Assembly: GCF_029952445.1 (NCBI RefSeq)
Contig: NZ_JAQPPK010000017.1
Span: 1 to 64,000, forward strand
Direction of reading: 5' to 3'
Origin: Paenarthrobacter nitroguajacolicus
Lineage (GTDB): Bacteria; Actinomycetota; Actinomycetes; Actinomycetales; Micrococcaceae
Length of the DNA: 64,000 bases
This document shows, piece by piece, positions 25,668 to 34,482 of the stretch. The number at the start of each line of letters is the position of its first letter. Position 1 is the first letter of the stretch. The notes under the pieces were generated by a model that saw only the letters and a program-made list of their open reading frames with translations, searched no databases and was not told the DNA's origin. A program made the translations under genes and the position numbers.

Positions 25668-27209
25668 TTACGGAAAAAGCGGCCTGGCGCCCGTGAAGAT
25701 GTCCCGCATGGTCCATGTGTCCAGCGACAGTAGACGGACCGTCCCTGCGGAGGCTGCCAGGGTTACGTGCTGGCCGCCGAGGGTGGGATAGACGCGGGCC
25801 GTAAGGGGCTTGCCGTTGGCGAAAATCTCGACGGCCGACCGGTCAACGAGAACCCGCAGGTGCACGCGACCTTCAGGTATGGGGATCGGACCGGACTTAT
25901 CCTCGGCATCGACGGTGGGATCGAGGCTGCTGTGGGTGCGGTCCAGTCGCAGGGTGCCCCCGGCACTATCCTCGCTGGCGCGGCTGAGTTCGATGACGGT
26001 GGTTTCGGTGCCTTCGCTGGTTCCCAGCACCCCGAGCCGCAGCGCCGACCCTGGGGCGAGTTGGACCTCCAGTTCAAGGTCGAGTTGGTTCCCGGACACG
26101 CCAGTAACTGCGGGGGCTCCGCCTCCGACAAGGACCCGCCCGCCAAAGTGCAGGTGGTTGGTGCGCAGTTTCTCCAGTTCCGGCACGGGGGAGAACCTCA
26201 GGGTTCCATCCTCTGCCAAGGCCGTGACGCGCGGCAGGCTCATGACTCCTGACCAGCCGGCTTCCACCATGGCGGCGTCGGTGCGGCCTTCCTGCAGCCA
26301 TCCGAACATGATGCGCCGTCCGGCGTCGTCGAGGAAGGACTGCGGTGCGTAGAAGTAACGTCCCCCGTAGTCCAGTCGATGCAGTTCTTCGGGCGCGTAG
26401 GTGTCCCCGTCGTAGCGTCCGGTCCAGTACAGGGGGTGGCGGGTGTCCCCGTCATCCCAGGCGGAGAAGACGAGCACATCCGGCGCTCCGTCTTCATGGG
26501 CGGAACCCAGTGAGCCTTCGCCGGTCCTGAACAGGTCCACGCATTCCCACATGGTCCCGGTCCAGTCAGTGTCGGTGGGCTCCCCTTGGGAGGCGTCGCC
26601 GATGAAGAGTGGACCGACGTAGGTCCATGACCTCAGGTTTGTCGATTCGTACAGGAAGGCGGTGCCGCCGCGCCCGCGGATGCCCGAACCCACGAGCTGC
26701 CGCCATGTTGTCCCTTCCCGCCAGACGCAGTGGTCACGGTAAGCGGTAATCCCGACACCGGCTGGTGGGGCTGTGATGACAGGGTTCTCGGGCACTTTGG
26801 TCCAGCTCAGGAGGTCGGGGGAGCCAACCGCTACGCAGGGCAGTTCCCGTTCGTTGGCCCGTCCCGAATACACCAAGGTGGGCGTACCGCCGTCGTTTAC
26901 CAGTACCCCCGACCAGCAGCCCTCGGAGTCCGGACCCGCTGACGGGCTCAGCGCGACGGGCTGGTCCGTCCACGTCACCAGGTCGGTGCTGGTGGCGTGG
27001 CCCCACTGAATGCTGTGGTGGAACGCGCCTTCGGGGTTGTATTGGTAGAACAGGTGGTAGGTGCCGTTCCATTGGCTGACGCCGTTGGGGTCGTTGAGCC
27101 AGCCGGCCGGGGACACGAAGTGGAATCGCGGCCGGAGGGGGTCGGCCTCGGCCCGGGAGACCAGCTCGTCCCGCGGAACGATGGCGAGTGGGTGGATGAG
27201 CTCAGTCAT
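25668..27209 (-). CDS. Cytoplasmic GH32 beta-fructosidase
   Basis: Hydrolyses imported fructo-oligosaccharides or sucrose to free fructose. The 513-residue protein has no signal peptide; ATG at 27209 overlaps the preceding ATPase stop (ATGA). Nucleophile D40 in GWLNDPNGVSQ and acid/base E222 in MWECVDLF are canonical; the middle motif is YRDHCVW (D159) instead of the usual RDP. The C-terminal sandwich (LRVLVDRSAVEIFANG) is complete. It follows the transporter genes and precedes the secreted levanase, giving an import-then-hydrolyse arrangement. Confidence 0.9.
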   Translation of the reverse strand: MTELIHPLAIVPRDELVSRAEADPLRPRFHFVSPAGWLNDPNGVSQWNGTYHLFYQYNPEGAFHHSIQWGHATSTDLVTWTDQPVALSPSAGPDSEGCWSGVLVNDGGTPTLVYSGRANERELPCVAVGSPDLLSWTKVPENPVITAPPAGVGITAYRDHCVWREGTTWRQLVGSGIRGRGGTAFLYESTNLRSWTYVGPLFIGDASQGEPTDTDWTGTMWECVDLFRTGEGSLGSAHEDGAPDVLVFSAWDDGDTRHPLYWTGRYDGDTYAPEELHRLDYGGRYFYAPQSFLDDAGRRIMFGWLQEGRTDAAMVEAGWSGVMSLPRVTALAEDGTLRFSPVPELEKLRTNHLHFGGRVLVGGGAPAVTGVSGNQLDLELEVQLAPGSALRLGVLGTSEGTETTVIELSRASEDSAGGTLRLDRTHSSLDPTVDAEDKSGPIPIPEGRVHLRVLVDRSAVEIFANGKPLTARVYPTLGGQHVTLAASAGTVRLLSLDTWTMRDIFTGARPLFP

Positions 27210-28321
27210 GCGGAAGTCTTCTGTTCGGTAGGGTTCGACGCCGGCTGGCCGGTTTTGGCGGGCGGCGCGGTGACGGGTTCCGTGGCCAGGGCGTGTCCGC
27301 CGCTTCCGGCCTGCGGGCGGTAGAGGTGGCAGCGCACCCAGTGACGGTTTGCGGGGCCGCCGACGTGATGGCGGACGGGTTCGGCTGCAGAACAAGGCTG
27401 GGCCGGGTCGCCGTCGAAGGGACAATGCGTCGAGGCCAGGACCGCTTGGCGCAGTTCGGCCCGACGGATCGGATCGTAGGACCCTGCCCGGGCAGGGTCC
27501 GGAACGGCAGAGACCAGAAGCTGCGTGTAGGGGTGCGCAGGATTGGCCAGCAGATCCAGGGACTCGCCCTCTTCGACGAGTTCACCGGCGAACATCACAG
27601 CGGTCCGGTCAGCCAGGTAACGGGCAGAGGCAAGGTCGTGGGTGATGTAGAGCATGGAGATGCCCTGTTCATCCCGGAGCTTGCGCATCAGGTTCAAGAC
27701 GCCGATGCGGACCGACACGTCCAGCATGGAGGTGGGTTCGTCCGCGAGGATGACCTGGGGTTCCACAGCCAATGCCCGGGCGATGGCGACTCGTTGGCGT
27801 TGACCTCCGGAAAGTTCGTGCGGATAGGAGTTGAGCATGTCCGCTTGCAGGCCAACGGTGGTCATCAGCTCTTCAAGGCGTCGCTGGGTTGCGTCCTCGG
27901 AGCGGCCGCCCTTGTGATGGATCGCCAGGGACCGCCGAAGGAAGTGTTCGATCCTGTGTGCCGGGTTCAGCGAGCCGAAGGGGTCCTGGAAGACCATCTG
28001 CAACTGGGAGCGATACGAGCGGGAAACCTGGAAGCGGTCCCGTTTGAGGACGTCGACCCCGTCGAGCAGGATGGAGCCTTTGCTTGGCTTTTCAAGCCGG
28101 GCGACGCAACGGGCAAGGGTGCTCTTGCCCGAACCGGATTCCCCCACCAGGGCGACTATTTCGCCGCGGCCGATGCTGAGGTCCACGTCGTGCAGCGCCC
28201 TGACCGATTGCCGGGAGAACAGCCCGCCGATGGGGAAAGTCTTTCCCAGCCCACGGATTTCCAGCGCTGGATCCTGCAGGCCTGCAGGTGGGACCGATGG
28301 AGACAGGATGGCATTGCTCAT
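27206..28321 (-). CDS. ABC transporter ATP-binding protein, Opp/Dpp class (second ATPase)
   Basis: Nucleotide-binding subunit of the peptide/nickel class. Walker A VGESGSGKST, Q-loop VFQDPFGSLNP, signature ELSGGQRQRVAIARAL, Walker B VILADEPTSMLD and the C-terminal oligopeptide-type extension (HPYTQLLVSAVPDP, then cysteines C330 and C338 or so, HWVRCHLY). The 371 residues are slightly longer than DppF/OppF because of a charged tail. The start overlaps the partner ATPase by 4 bp and the stop overlaps the GH32 start, so it is tightly coupled to fructan hydrolysis. Confidence 0.9.
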   Translation of the reverse strand: MSNAILSPSVPPAGLQDPALEIRGLGKTFPIGGLFSRQSVRALHDVDLSIGRGEIVALVGESGSGKSTLARCVARLEKPSKGSILLDGVDVLKRDRFQVSRSYRSQLQMVFQDPFGSLNPAHRIEHFLRRSLAIHHKGGRSEDATQRRLEELMTTVGLQADMLNSYPHELSGGQRQRVAIARALAVEPQVILADEPTSMLDVSVRIGVLNLMRKLRDEQGISMLYITHDLASARYLADRTAVMFAGELVEEGESLDLLANPAHPYTQLLVSAVPDPARAGSYDPIRRAELRQAVLASTHCPFDGDPAQPCSAAEPVRHHVGGPANRHWVRCHLYRPQAGSGGHALATEPVTAPPAKTGQPASNPTEQKTSA

Positions 28322-29298
28322 TGTGTGGCTCCTTCCAAGGGCGCGGGCTGGACTGCGGAAGTGCCGGACAGTGCGGCAGGATCGGCGGCAAACGGGGCCA
28401 CCAAGTGGCCCGGCGCCGCTTCGGTAAGATCCGGGATGTCCCGGAATTTCACTCCTTCGGGCAGCCCGGTCAGCGGAAGGCGCGGGCCGGTCAGGGGTGG
28501 AAAGGCACCCATGAGGGCCTGCGTGTAGGGGTGGCGGGGGTGGGTGTAGACGTCCTGTGCTTTGGCCGTTTCCACGATCCGTCCGCCGTACATGACGGCC
28601 ATACGGTGTGAAAGCTCCACCATGAGCGACATGTCGTGCGTGATGAACAGGACCGAGAATCCCAGCTCGCGTTGCAGTTCTTTGATTTGTGCCATGATTT
28701 CCTGCTGCACCACGACGTCGAGTGCTGTGGTGGGTTCGTCCAGGATCAACAGCGACGGCTTCAGCGCCACGGCCATGGCGATCACGGCACGTTGCCGCAT
28801 GCCGCCGGAGAGCTGGTGGGGGTAGGACTTCAGCCGCGCCGGGTCGATCCTGACCAGCTCCAGCAGTTCCCCTGCCCGGCGAAGTGATTCCTTTCGGGAG
28901 TAGCCTGCGTGCGTCGTGTAAATGTCCACGATTTGTTCACCGATGGTCAGGACGGGGTTCAATGAGTTCATGGCGGACTGGAAAACCATGGCCACGTCCT
29001 GCCAGCGGAACCTGCGCAGTTCCTCCGGGCTCATGGCCAGGACGTCCTTGCCGCCGAAGGAGATGCTGCCACCGGCTATCTTGGCCGGGTCTTTGAGCAG
29101 CCGCATGATCGAGTTGGCGATAGTGGACTTGCCGCAGCCGGACTCCCCGGCCAGGCCGAATACCTCTCCGGTGCCGATGCTGAAGGAAACACGGTCCACT
29201 GCGGTGGTGGAGCGGGTGTCGCCAATGTACTTGACCGTGAGGTCTTTGATGTCCAGGACTGGCTCATGGGAGCCGAAGGAGACTTGGGAAACAGTCAT
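28318..29298 (-). CDS. ABC transporter ATP-binding protein, Opp/Dpp class (first ATPase)
   Basis: Partner nucleotide-binding subunit, 326 residues. Walker A AGESGCGKST, Q-loop VFQSAMNSLNPVL, signature QLSGGMRQRAVIAMAV, Walker B LLILDEPTTALD, followed by the oligopeptide-type C-terminal extension with HPRHPYTQALMGAFPPL. The start ATG at 29298 (MTVSQVSFGS) overlaps the permease stop by 4 bp. Together with the second ATPase it energises the transporter described below. Confidence 0.9.
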   Translation of the reverse strand: MTVSQVSFGSHEPVLDIKDLTVKYIGDTRSTTAVDRVSFSIGTGEVFGLAGESGCGKSTIANSIMRLLKDPAKIAGGSISFGGKDVLAMSPEELRRFRWQDVAMVFQSAMNSLNPVLTIGEQIVDIYTTHAGYSRKESLRRAGELLELVRIDPARLKSYPHQLSGGMRQRAVIAMAVALKPSLLILDEPTTALDVVVQQEIMAQIKELQRELGFSVLFITHDMSLMVELSHRMAVMYGGRIVETAKAQDVYTHPRHPYTQALMGAFPPLTGPRLPLTGLPEGVKFRDIPDLTEAAPGHLVAPFAADPAALSGTSAVQPAPLEGATQ

Positions 29299-30263
29299 TT
29301 GGCGGCGCTCCGTTCGGTGATTGCAGGGGTCTTGGGCGTCTTGATCTTCCGCAAACGGGGATTGGTGACCTCGTCCACGGCGTAGTTGATCAGAGCCAAG
29401 GCGAAGGCGACCAAGGCGATGCAGACGCCGGAGGGCACGAAAACCCACCAGCTGCCCGTGAGCAGGGCACCTTCGTTGCCGGCCCAGAAGAGGTTGTTGC
29501 CCCACGAGACGGTGCTGACATCACCCAGGCCCAGGAATTCCAGGCCTGCCTGGGCGCCGATGCCATAGATGACACAAGCCAAGAGAGTTCCCATGACGAT
29601 GGAGGCCATGTTGGGCAGGATTTCGCGGAACATGATCCGGCCGGCCCGTTCTCCCGACACTACTGCCGCGGCAACGAAGTCCTTGGACCGGATGGACAGG
29701 GCTTGGGATCGCAGGACGCGGGCCGAACCGGCCCAGCCGGTAACCACCAGGACCAGGATTACCGTGCCGAGTCCCGGGGGCAGGAACGCCGCCAGGATGA
29801 CCAGGAGGGGCAGCCCTGGCAGGAGCAGGAAGATGTTGGTCAGCAGGGAAAGCCCTTCGTCGATGAACTTGCCGAAGTAGGCAGAGGCGAGACCCACGAG
29901 GATTCCGATGAAGGTGGACGCGAGACCCACCGTGAGGCCAACGAACAAGGAACTCCGGGAACCGTGAACGGTCAGTGCAAGGACGTCCTGGCCCTTGGCG
30001 GTGGTGCCCAGCCAGTGCTCAGGCGATGGTTCCAAGGAGGACATCGCCGTGATCCTCGACGGGTCGCCCGGGAACAACAGTGGTGCCAGCAGGGCCATGG
30101 CGATGAAGAAGACCATCAAGGCCATGCCTGCCAGGGCCTTCTTGTTGGTGACCAGGCCGTGGACAAAGCTGCGATTGGGTTTGCGCCGGGGAGCGCGCGG
30201 GCGGCCGGTGGCGAGGATGCCGCCCGTTGTCGCATCGGCGGTTTTTTCGATGAAAGTTGTCAT
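29295..30263 (-). CDS. ABC transporter permease, DppC/OppC type
   Basis: Inner-membrane subunit of 322 residues with a cytoplasmic N-terminus, one isolated first helix (NKKALAGMALMVFFIAMALLA region) and the BPD permease domain containing the EAA-like loop AAAVVSGERAGRIMFREILPN. The DppC-type topology is clear. It pairs with the DppB-type permease 10 bp upstream. Confidence 0.9.
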   Translation of the reverse strand: MTTFIEKTADATTGGILATGRPRAPRRKPNRSFVHGLVTNKKALAGMALMVFFIAMALLAPLLFPGDPSRITAMSSLEPSPEHWLGTTAKGQDVLALTVHGSRSSLFVGLTVGLASTFIGILVGLASAYFGKFIDEGLSLLTNIFLLLPGLPLLVILAAFLPPGLGTVILVLVVTGWAGSARVLRSQALSIRSKDFVAAAVVSGERAGRIMFREILPNMASIVMGTLLACVIYGIGAQAGLEFLGLGDVSTVSWGNNLFWAGNEGALLTGSWWVFVPSGVCIALVAFALALINYAVDEVTNPRLRKIKTPKTPAITERSAAK

Positions 30264-30273
30264 GGTCGGACCT

Positions 30274-31251
30274 TCAGTTGCTGCGCACGCGCGGGTCGAG
30301 GCGGACGTAGAGGATATCCACCAGGAAGTTGGCCAGGAGAACGGCGGCGGTGATGGTCAGGAACAATCCCTGCATGAGCGGGTAGTCCAGGCCTTGGACG
30401 GCGTTGAGGAGTTGGTAGCCAACGCCGGGGTAGGCGAAGACCACTTCGGTGAGAAGGGCGCCGCCAACCACGAAGCCCAGGCCCATACCGAAGCTGGTTA
30501 CGGACGGGAGCATGGCGTTGCGTGCGGCGTAGCGGAGCATGATGCGGCTGGGTCGAAGCCCCTTGGCTTCGGCCATGGTGATGTAGTCCTCGGAGTTGGT
30601 GGCGATCATGGTGTTGCGCATACCCAGCATCCAACCGCCGATGGAGACCAGGACGATCGTCAACGCGGGCAGCACCAGGTGCGCGCCGACGTCGCCGATG
30701 AACTCCCAAGTGAAGGCCGGCTCCAAACCGTCGGTAAACGCGTGGCGGATGGGGAACCAGCCCAGGACTACGCCGAACAGGTAGAGCGCGCCCATGGCGA
30801 GCCAGAAGTACGGGAAGGAACCAATGAAAACGAGGACCGGCGGGAGTGCGGAATCGATCGCTCCGCCCCGCCGCCAGGCGGCCAGGATGCCCAGCAGGTT
30901 ACCCACGACGGCGGCAATCACCAGGGCCGTTCCGCCCAGCAGGAGGGTCCAGCCGAGCTGGGAGGAGATTACTTCGGTGACCGGAGTGGGGAACCTGGAG
31001 ATGGAAACGCCCATCTGGCCGGTGACGATGTTATGCAGGTAGTCGATGTACTGCTCCCAAATGGGGCGATCGTCCACGCCCAGGAGCTTGCGGAGCGCCT
31101 CGATTTGTTCGGGCTGCATTCTGTCCTGTGTACGGGCAAACATGCGGGAGACGGGGTCGCCGGGCATGAAGCGAGGGAGCAGGAAGTTCAGGGTGATGGA
31201 TGCCCAGAAGGCGATCAGGTAGAAACCCAGGCGGCGCAGGATGAAGCGCAC
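30274..31251 (-). CDS. ABC transporter permease, DppB/OppB type
   Basis: Inner-membrane subunit of 325 residues. It starts MRFILRRLGFYLIAFWASIT, the usual DppB opening helix, followed by the periplasmic PGDPVSRMFA segment and a BPD domain with the loop MAEAKGLRPSRIMLRYAARN. First membrane gene after the binding protein, separated from it by an 87-bp gap with a strong hairpin. Confidence 0.9.
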   Translation of the reverse strand: MRFILRRLGFYLIAFWASITLNFLLPRFMPGDPVSRMFARTQDRMQPEQIEALRKLLGVDDRPIWEQYIDYLHNIVTGQMGVSISRFPTPVTEVISSQLGWTLLLGGTALVIAAVVGNLLGILAAWRRGGAIDSALPPVLVFIGSFPYFWLAMGALYLFGVVLGWFPIRHAFTDGLEPAFTWEFIGDVGAHLVLPALTIVLVSIGGWMLGMRNTMIATNSEDYITMAEAKGLRPSRIMLRYAARNAMLPSVTSFGMGLGFVVGGALLTEVVFAYPGVGYQLLNAVQGLDYPLMQGLFLTITAAVLLANFLVDILYVRLDPRVRSN

Positions 31252-31291
31252 GGTTTCCCTCCATTCGGGAATTACGGAAAGGTGTGGGTGT

Positions 31292-31323
31292 TACGCCCGG
31301 CGGGTGGGTGCCCGCCGGGCGTA
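31292..31323 (-). terminator. 13-bp perfect hairpin between binding protein and permease genes
   Basis: TACGCCCGGCGGG and its exact complement pair around TGGGTG. There is no U tract on the minus strand. In this position it probably trims or stabilises the transcript so the binding protein is made in excess of the membrane subunits. Confidence 0.6.
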
Positions 31324-31338
31324 TCGTCGTGGTGCGCG

Positions 31339-33012
31339 TTATTTGCGCGGTTCGAGCGTCGTCAGCACCAGGACTGTGGTGGGAGCGCGGACCGAGAGTG
31401 TCGCGTAGGGGTTCTCCTGGGTGGGCCAACCGGTGAAGCGGGTGTCGTTGAAGGCGCCCCATTCCGGTCCGGAGAACAGCGGCACCAGGGGCGCGACGTC
31501 GTTGTACTCTTCCTGGAGCTTGTTCGCGATGTCCTTTTGCTTGGACTCGTCGGCTGCGGCCGCGAACTCGGCCAGCAGGGCATCTGCCTTGGTGTCGCCG
31601 AAGCGGTGGTAGTTGTCGAACGTCTTGGTTCCTACCGGCTTGACCGTTGCCGTGCCCATGGAGGTGTTGAAGTACTTGTAGGGGCTGGGGTCGTTTGCCG
31701 ACCAGACGATGCCTGAGTCAAAATCGCCTGTCTCGTAGCCGGCCACCACTGCGGCCCAGTCGGGGGAGTCCACTTTCGCGGTGATGCCCACTTCGGCCAG
31801 GTTCTGGGAGATCACATTGGCTACCGACAGCCAGTCCGAGGAGGACGCGCCGACGGAAATCTTGAACTCGAAAGGTTTACCGTCCTTGAGTGTGCGCTTG
31901 CCGTCAGCGCCCTTGGCATAGCCGGCCTTGTCGAGGAGTTCGTTGGCCTTCTGGACGTCGTGGTTGGTCCAGGTGCAGTTGTCCTTGACCGAGGAGTTCT
32001 TCCACTTGTCGTAGTTGCCGGACAGGCCCGTGCAATCGGCCGGCTGGGCGTAGCCGCTCATGCCGATCTTGGTGACCTGGTCCCGGTCCACTGCCATGCT
32101 CAGTGCCTTGCGGACGTTGACGTCGTTGAAGGGTGCCTTGGCGGTGTTCAGCTGCCAGTTGATCATGGCGCCGGTGGCAGGGAACCAGTACTGGCGGTGG
32201 TCCTTGTCTTTGGCGACGAAGGTCTTTTCGATGTTGGGGATGTACTGCGGGGCCCAGTCAACGTCACCGTTGGCGGCCGCCAGGTTGGCGCCGTCGTTTC
32301 CTGCGAAGGCGAGCATCTTGATGCCCGCGATTTTCTGCTTTTCCGGCTGCCAATAGTTTGGATTCTTCTTCAGCACGAAGGACTGCGCCTGGAAGCTGTC
32401 CACCTCGGTGTAAGGGCCGGTGCCGACGGGCTTGGCGTTGGCGTCCTTCTCCGGATCCGCGAGGGCAGACCAGATGTGCTTGGGCAGGATGCTCAGCTGG
32501 CCAAGATCGTAAAGGGCAGGGGACCAGGGCTTGTTGAAATTGAACGTGACCTTGTTTCCGTCGGCGGTCACCCCGTCAAGGTACTCGTAGCCGCCCTTAA
32601 GCTTCTTTTGCAGCTCGAACGTGTACGCCACATCATCGGCCACGAACGGTTGCCCATCGGACCACTTCACTCCATCACGCAGGGTGAAGGTGATCGATTT
32701 GCCGTCCTCTGCAGCCTTCCATTCCGTGGCGAGCCACGGGACGGTGTCTCCCTTGGCAGGGTTGAAGATCAGGAGGGATTCGTAGATGGACTGTTGGACC
32801 ATCGGGTTGACGGTCGGTGCGAAGGGGTTGAAGTTCTGGACAAACGTTCCCATGTCTTCGCGCGGGATGGTGAGGAACGCGCTGGCGTTGGCAGCGGCGT
32901 CTGTGCCGCTGGTCTTATTCACGGTGGCAGCGCAGCCGGTCAGCAGCATTGCACCTACTGCCAGACCGGCCGCCGTAACGCGGGCAGCCCTCAGGAATCG
33001 GGGTTGTGTCAT
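31339..33012 (-). CDS. Family-5 solute-binding lipoprotein, probably for fructo-oligosaccharides
   Basis: Extracellular binding protein of the peptide/nickel family (SBP family 5), 557 residues. The lipoprotein signal ends with the lipobox LLTGC (lipid cysteine C27). Family landmarks include FTLRDGVKWSDGQPFVADDVAYTFE split over residues 107-130 and PVGTGPYTEV. Family members usually bind peptides, but related proteins in Thermotoga and some actinobacteria bind oligosaccharides. Here all other operon genes serve fructan use, so a fructan fragment or difructose anhydride is the inferred ligand. LacI lies 78 bp upstream. Confidence 0.85.
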   Translation of the reverse strand: MTQPRFLRAARVTAAGLAVGAMLLTGCAATVNKTSGTDAAANASAFLTIPREDMGTFVQNFNPFAPTVNPMVQQSIYESLLIFNPAKGDTVPWLATEWKAAEDGKSITFTLRDGVKWSDGQPFVADDVAYTFELQKKLKGGYEYLDGVTADGNKVTFNFNKPWSPALYDLGQLSILPKHIWSALADPEKDANAKPVGTGPYTEVDSFQAQSFVLKKNPNYWQPEKQKIAGIKMLAFAGNDGANLAAANGDVDWAPQYIPNIEKTFVAKDKDHRQYWFPATGAMINWQLNTAKAPFNDVNVRKALSMAVDRDQVTKIGMSGYAQPADCTGLSGNYDKWKNSSVKDNCTWTNHDVQKANELLDKAGYAKGADGKRTLKDGKPFEFKISVGASSSDWLSVANVISQNLAEVGITAKVDSPDWAAVVAGYETGDFDSGIVWSANDPSPYKYFNTSMGTATVKPVGTKTFDNYHRFGDTKADALLAEFAAAADESKQKDIANKLQEEYNDVAPLVPLFSGPEWGAFNDTRFTGWPTQENPYATLSVRAPTTVLVLTTLEPRK

Positions 33013-33090
33013 GATGGGTATCTCTTTCCTATCTTCATCTGCACGGTGAAGGGGTGGGTAAGGGTTTCTCTTCGGGTAGTGATTTAGCGG

Positions 33091-34152
33091 TCAGACCGAA
33101 GAGCGTTCTAGCAGCGGGCAGTCGACCAATTGCTGGTCGGCAAGGATCGGCTGTCCTGCTGTTAGAGCGGCGAGTGTCTGGACTCCCAGAGCACCCATTT
33201 TTTCGAACGGCAACGCAACCGTGGTCAATTTTGGCCGTAGGTAGGCCGCAATGAGTTCCTGGTTGTCGAAGCCGATCACGGCGATGTCGGCAGGGATGGT
33301 CAGTCCCCGCTCCTTGATGGCGTCATAGGCGCCCATCGCCATGCGGTCGTTAAGGCAGAACAGCGCAGTTGGCCTGTTCGGGTGGTCCAAAATGCGGCAT
33401 GCGGCTTCGTAGCCGCCGTCAGCGGTCGCATATCCGGACACCACCAGCTCGGGGTCAAGCTCCAGTCCGGCTGCGCTGAGTGCTTCGCGGGCACCCTCCA
33501 AACGCCCCACCGCAGCGGGAATGACCGGGTCAAGGTTAATGACTCCGATTCGGGTGTGGCCGGCTTGGAGCAAACGTTCGACGGCGACCCGGCCTCCGCC
33601 GCGCTCGTCAGGGACAATCGAGGGCAGCTTTCCGTCTGCGTCGAAGCAGTTGATCAAGACGGTTGGTACTTCATTGGCGCTCGCCGGGACGTGGACCCCC
33701 CGGTGAAAGGTTGCCGCGTAGAGAAGTCCTTCCACTCGTTGTTCCAACAGCTTTTCGGTTGCGGCATCTTCCAGGCCCTGGTTGGGTCCTACGGCATCGG
33801 CCTGGTCGGAGGGCGCGATGAGCAGGAAACGGCGGTCAAGCCAGGCTTGGTCCTGGGCACCTTTGATGATGTCGACGGCGAACGGTGCCGTGACGATCTC
33901 GGTGACGATCCCGTACCAATCACTTCGACGGGATGCCAGGGCGCGGGCGCCGGCGTTGGGTCGGTAGCCCAATTCCTGCACGGCAGTGTTGATGCGTGCC
34001 CTGGTCTCTTCGGAGATGCTGGTGTTTTCACGGTTGCTCAACACGAAAGAGACCGCTGTGCGGGAGACGCCGGCATGTTTGGCGACGTCATTCATGGTGA
34101 CTCCGCGCTGCCGCACGGGAACCGACGGCAGGGGAGGGTTGCTTTTCGCCAT
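33091..34152 (-). CDS. LacI-family regulator of the fructan operon
   Basis: A 353-residue repressor with N-terminal HTH (VTMNDVAKHAGVSRTAVSFV), hinge NAGARALASRRS and a periplasmic-binding-protein-like sensor domain (IAVIGFDNQELIAAYLRPKLT). First gene of the fructan unit on this strand. Two operators with the core GTTACGCGCG/CGCGCGTTAC lie 85-130 bp upstream, so it probably controls itself and the operon behind it. A fructose or fructan-derived effector is likely but unproven. Confidence 0.9.
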   Translation of the reverse strand: MAKSNPPLPSVPVRQRGVTMNDVAKHAGVSRTAVSFVLSNRENTSISEETRARINTAVQELGYRPNAGARALASRRSDWYGIVTEIVTAPFAVDIIKGAQDQAWLDRRFLLIAPSDQADAVGPNQGLEDAATEKLLEQRVEGLLYAATFHRGVHVPASANEVPTVLINCFDADGKLPSIVPDERGGGRVAVERLLQAGHTRIGVINLDPVIPAAVGRLEGAREALSAAGLELDPELVVSGYATADGGYEAACRILDHPNRPTALFCLNDRMAMGAYDAIKERGLTIPADIAVIGFDNQELIAAYLRPKLTTVALPFEKMGALGVQTLAALTAGQPILADQQLVDCPLLERSSV

Positions 34153-34235
34153 TGAATGCTCCGGGTCTTCTTCGACGCTGGGCTAGCCAGGATTTTGCGG
34201 GGTGTTATGGCTTCCAGTTCCGCGTCTTCCTTGTG

Positions 34236-34251
34236 AGTAACGCGCGTTACT
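34236..34251. promoter_or_regulatory. LacI operator A: AGTAACGCGCGTTACT
   Basis: A 16-bp perfect palindrome with the central CG pair usual for LacI-family sites, upstream of the fructan LacI gene. Confidence 0.7.
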
Positions 34252-34267
34252 GGGTGGTGTGATTCAG

Positions 34268-34281
34268 GTTACGCGCGTTAC
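34268..34281. promoter_or_regulatory. LacI operator B: GTTACGCGCGTTAC
   Basis: Nearly the same site as operator A, with one mismatched pair. The centres of A and B are 31 bp apart, three helical turns, suggesting cooperative binding or looping. A separate LacI gene lies on the other side, so either regulator could use these sites; distance favours the fructan LacI. Confidence 0.65.
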
Positions 34282-34438
34282 TTCCAGAATGTCAACACCC
34301 TGATTTCGCAGCCCTTTCATCGAGTCCCGCTGCGCGAGGCATGGTCAGGGATAACCGCCAATTTGTTATCTGTGGGAGGCGGGGCCATTGCCTGGGGCGA
34401 CGGGCGTCAGCAAGCCCGGGAACCTGAGCCATCGAGTT

Positions 34439-34450
34439 GCAAGCGCTTGC
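34439..34450. promoter_or_regulatory. LacI-type operator GCAAGCGCTTGC
   Basis: A 12-bp perfect palindrome; with flanks (TGCAAGCGCTTGCG) it matches the LacI-family pattern TGNAANCGNTTNCA at all but the last position. It lies 33 bp upstream of the second LacI gene and differs from operators A and B, so the two LacI proteins likely have separate sites. The remaining parts of 34153-34482 show nothing else recognisable. Confidence 0.65.
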
Positions 34451-34482
34451 GTTAATTCTCATGACACGCTTAGCTGGTTGCC

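Noticed and set aside
29995..31716. Very long open frame on the plus strand opposite the ABC permease genes
   Set aside because: It is antisense to clearly identified permease and binding-protein genes, has shadow composition (G, V, E, Q, H rich), no family features and no ribosome site. Long antisense frames are expected at this GC content.
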